Shown one piece after another: positions 61,732 to 64,000 of a stretch of 64,000 nt of DNA. The notes beneath the pieces are model-generated. The model did not search any database. It worked only from the letters and a program-made list of their open reading frames with translations, and was not told the DNA's origin. Within the stretch, counting starts at the first letter, position 1, and each line of letters opens with the position of its first letter. This stretch comes from Anaerolineaceae bacterium (GTDB lineage Bacteria; Chloroflexota; Anaerolineae; Anaerolineales; UBA11657), in the NCBI GenBank assembly GCA_003569365.1, contig BGOS01000006.1, positions 62,001 to 126,000 of the forward strand, given 5' to 3'. Made by a program: the position numbers and the translations under genes.

Positions 61732-62658
61732 ATGCGCGCAATAGCAGTGGCCATGGCTGTGGGCGGTATGTTGCTGCTGGCGGCATGCGACCAGCCGGCA
61801 CCCACTGCACCAGCCGCAGTAACTGCCGCCCCAACCGCAGTACCTGCTTCGCCTGCGCCTTTTGGCACCGCCTTTCAGCTGCCCACCGCACCGGCAGCCG
61901 CGGCCACACCAGCGGCAGCCAGCCGCGGCACTGTTTGCGCATTTCCCATCAAGCTTGCCGATGGCAGCGCTTACGAGGCCGCGCGCTATAACTTTAATTG
62001 GCAGCAGGGCATAACCACCCAGCAGCTAAATACACGCGCTGGCACGCTGCAGCTTGAGGGGCAGGTGACGATTGCTGCCGGCGAGCGCAGCCTTGTGATC
62101 CTGCATCGGGCCGACACCGCACCAACGCTGGAGGTGACGGACCTGTGGCCGCCCGGCAGCACGCTGCTGATTGACCCGCTGACCGGCGCGAGTGAAACGC
62201 GGCGGGCGGACGGCACGGTTGCGCGCCAGCTGCTAATGGATGCGGTGGGCGATACGCGCGGCATGCCGGCGTATCTGGATATCAAGTCAGTGGACCGCCA
62301 GTTCGATGCGGCGGGCAGCTACATTCTGCGCATCACAACCAATACCGCCCACGAAGGAAAATTTATTTGGAGCTTTCAAGAGCTGGAGATTGCCATTGGC
62401 GAGGAGCGGATTGTGCAGCGCACGCTGAGCAGCGGCAAACAATTGAACTTGTACTATCCAACCAAAGGCAAGTACAGCGACTACACCGGAACGGTGGTGG
62501 TGCAGGCCAACACCGTGACTTGGCCGCTGCAAGATGGCGGACTGCTGCCCTTTGCTGCACGCAGCGCTACAAGTGCTGCGGCCGTGGACAAGACGGAAGC
62601 CTATCCGGCTGAACTATTTAGCAGCTTGTGGGAGCTGGCTGCCGCAAGCTGCGGCTAA
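61732..62658 (+). CDS. Lipoprotein of unknown function
   Basis: A 308-residue protein, not recognised. The lipobox is LLLAACDQ. An Ala/Pro/Thr-rich linker is followed by a beta-rich region (about 70-300) with two cysteines (GTVCAFPI and AASCG). No enzyme motif is visible. Start ATG 61732 follows a TACAAT (61702-61707), 25 bases upstream. It follows the M23 pair by 82 bases on the same strand, and its function may relate to the cell wall. Confidence 0.65.
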   Translation: MRAIAVAMAVGGMLLLAACDQPAPTAPAAVTAAPTAVPASPAPFGTAFQLPTAPAAAATPAAASRGTVCAFPIKLADGSAYEAARYNFNWQQGITTQQLNTRAGTLQLEGQVTIAAGERSLVILHRADTAPTLEVTDLWPPGSTLLIDPLTGASETRRADGTVARQLLMDAVGDTRGMPAYLDIKSVDRQFDAAGSYILRITTNTAHEGKFIWSFQELEIAIGEERIVQRTLSSGKQLNLYYPTKGKYSDYTGTVVVQANTVTWPLQDGGLLPFAARSATSAAAVDKTEAYPAELFSSLWELAAASCG

Positions 62659-63623
62659 ACGGTACCGTACACCTGCGGGTTGGCGCAGTGCGGCATGCGC
62701 GCTCCGGCCAAAGCGGCCAGCAGATTTTCTGCAGCCAGCACTGCCATTCGGTCGCGGGTTTGCAGCGTGGCGCTGCCCACATGCGGCGTGATGGTCAGGT
62801 TATCCAGCTGCAGCAGCGGGCTGTCCATCAAGATTGGCTCAGGATCTGTTACATCAAGCGCGGCGTGTGCAATCTGCCCGGCATGCAGCGCGGCATACAG
62901 CGCTTGCGGATCCACAATAGCACCGCGCGCGGTGTTGATGAGCACAGCGCTGCGCTTCATCAGGTCAAACTGCGGCGCGCCAATCATGTGGCGCGTTTGC
63001 GGATTTAGCGGCGTGTGCAGCGTGATGAAGTCAGACTCGCGCAGCAGTGTCGCAAGCGGTACATGTTGGGCAGCACGTGCTGCCACAGCCCGGTGCTGCG
63101 CGTAAAGCACGCGCATCCCAAACCCGTGCGCGCGCCGCGCCACTGCCTGTCCAATCCGCCCGAAACCCACGCAGCCCAGCGTGGCGCCATGCACATCCAA
63201 GCCCAGCATGAACGTTGGGTCAAAGGTTTTCCAATTGCCGCTGCGCACAAAGCGTTCGCCCGCAACAACGCGCCGCGCTGCTGCCAGCAGCAATGCCCAC
63301 GCCAAATCTGCCGTGGTCTCCGTGAGCACACCGGGTGTATGGCCCACCGGTATTCCGCGCGCAGTGCAGGCATCAAGGTCAATGTTGTCCACACCCACCG
63401 CCATCTGGCTCACCACGCGCAGCTGCGACCCGGCCGCATCCAGCAGCGCATCATCCACGCGATCAGTCACGAGAGAAAGCAGCCCGCTGCAACCGGCAAT
63501 TTGTGCACGCAAAACTTCTGCCGGCGGCGGCATTTCCCCGGGCCATACCGTAACGGCAGCTGCGTCCTGCAAACGCAATAGCCCCGCTGCGGGAATCTTG
63601 CGCGTCACAAACACGCGCGGCAT
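62655..63623 (-). CDS. D-isomer-specific 2-hydroxyacid dehydrogenase (glyoxylate/hydroxypyruvate reductase-like)
   Basis: A 322-residue NAD(P)-dependent dehydrogenase. The nucleotide loop is LGCVGFGRIGQAVARRA. The catalytic residues are Arg in NTARGAIVD, Glu in TDPEPI and His in ITPHVGSAT. Substrate-loop residues VGVDNIDLDACTARGIPVGHTPGVLTETTADLAWALLLA fit glyoxylate or hydroxypyruvate reductases. Start ATG 63623 is preferred over a GTG at 63632. It overlaps the end of the upstream lipoprotein gene by a few bases at 62655-62658 and lies 12 bases after the MBL-fold gene, so the two are co-transcribed. Confidence 0.9.
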   Translation of the reverse strand: MPRVFVTRKIPAAGLLRLQDAAAVTVWPGEMPPPAEVLRAQIAGCSGLLSLVTDRVDDALLDAAGSQLRVVSQMAVGVDNIDLDACTARGIPVGHTPGVLTETTADLAWALLLAAARRVVAGERFVRSGNWKTFDPTFMLGLDVHGATLGCVGFGRIGQAVARRAHGFGMRVLYAQHRAVAARAAQHVPLATLLRESDFITLHTPLNPQTRHMIGAPQFDLMKRSAVLINTARGAIVDPQALYAALHAGQIAHAALDVTDPEPILMDSPLLQLDNLTITPHVGSATLQTRDRMAVLAAENLLAALAGARMPHCANPQVYGTV

Positions 63624-63635
63624 AGCTGCCACGCG

Positions 63636-64000
63636 TTAACCGGTTTCCACGCGCAGCTTGTGCGCCGTAACCACGCGCTGCATTGCAGGAGCGGCATCCC
63701 GCACTACCGGCCCATGCCCCATGCAGAGCACATCCGGTGCCAGTGCACACAAGCGCACAGCAGAATGCAGCGCGGCGCGTTCATCCCAGGTGTTCATGCC
63801 ATCCGACACGCCCAACCGACCGCCGAAATTCTTGAACGCATCGCCAGCAAACAGCAGCCGCTGCGCTCCCGCGTAAAAAGAACAATGCCCGGGTGTATGC
63901 CCTGGAGTGTTCAGTACCTGCAACCCGTCCAGTACCGGCAGCAGCTCGCCATCCGCCAGCGTTGCATCACATGCCAGCGGCTTGAAAGCGAAAAAACTGG
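63636..64000 (-). CDS. MBL-fold metallo-hydrolase (3' part only)
   Basis: The C-terminal part of a metallo-beta-lactamase-fold enzyme. It enters from beyond the window, reading ACDATLADGELLPVLDG, then VLNTPGHTPGHCSFYAGAQRLLFAGDAF. The His in TPGHTPGHC and the Asp in FAGDAF are metal ligands, and the last His is in CMGHGP. The N-terminal HxHxDH motif lies outside. It is upstream of the dehydrogenase by 12 bases. Glyoxalase II-like or a general hydrolase is possible. Confidence 0.9.
   Translation of the reverse strand, partial: SFFAFKPLACDATLADGELLPVLDGLQVLNTPGHTPGHCSFYAGAQRLLFAGDAFKNFGGRLGVSDGMNTWDERAALHSAVRLCALAPDVLCMGHGPVVRDAAPAMQRVVTAHKLRVETG

Overview
The window is a 64 kb piece of a bacterial chromosome with GC-rich coding DNA, dense gene packing and many ATGA or GTGA stop/start overlaps. 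The gene content best fits the phylum Chloroflexota (Anaerolineae-like). The hints are a fused NuoCD, a Rex regulator, KorAB 2-oxoacid:ferredoxin oxidoreductase, an FprA-type ferredoxin-NADP reductase, RicT next to Mrp, SH3 and M23 lipoproteins with Thr/Pro linkers, and a CysO/JAMM/MoeZ sulfur system. The assignment rests on gene content and recognised protein families; no database search was possible. There is no rRNA, CRISPR array, transposase or clear prophage, and base composition looks even. One tRNA, Leu(UAA), is present.

Layout: 1-3486 (+) is a sulfur cassette: CysM-type cysteine synthase (cut by the window edge), a JAMM peptidase, a MoaD/ThiS-like carrier with a 15-residue tail after its Gly-Gly, a two-domain rhodanese, and a MoeZ-type E1 with rhodanese. 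3609-7337 (+) holds a LysM L,D-transpeptidase, then fabF-rnc-SDR with overlapping ends. Then come tRNA-Leu, obg (-) and rex (+). 9758-15353 (-) is mreB and the atpAGDC half of an F-type ATP synthase. 15550-16482 (-) is a sigma-70 factor with a Rex-type palindrome upstream. 16887-19598 (-) is yebC-ruvC-ruvA-proC. 19739-25812 has a ferredoxin-NADP reductase, a 1094-residue sensor kinase, rpsT and an OmpR-like regulator with a degraded receiver. 26080-28676 (+) is an M20 peptidase and pyruvate kinase.

28775-36493 (-) contains a two-repeat LLH-holin-like protein, an orphan membrane protein, YgfZ, a DinB-like protein, a two-helix protein, korB, korA and a GntR/FCD regulator. 36778-41859 (-) reads, in transcription order, iscX-nuoB-nuoCD-nuoI-mrp-ricT. 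Back-to-back canonical promoters separate it from a divergent SufR-like iron-sulfur regulator and an A-type carrier (42052-43170, +). Together this is one iron-sulfur biogenesis and respiratory module. 43329-51382 carries an SH3 lipoprotein-like protein, a GT-C membrane glycosyltransferase, a small membrane protein, a ferric-iron ABC transporter (fbpABC) and a divergent DtxR/FeoA regulator. 51419-62658 is envelope-oriented: a class A PBP, a phosphoesterase, two methyltransferases including UbiE, a pentapeptide-repeat protein, three M23 peptidases and a lipoprotein. The window ends with a 2-hydroxyacid dehydrogenase and a partial MBL-fold hydrolase.

Three conserved genes, rnc, rex and the SufR-like regulator, each read correctly only if the frame changes once or twice. 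In each case loss of single bases explains it, so sequence errors are the first suspect. The most interesting biology is the sulfur cassette with a carrier proprotein, the iron-sulfur/complex I locus with its divergent promoter pair, and the Rex-type sites upstream of the sigma factor and at the nuo promoter.
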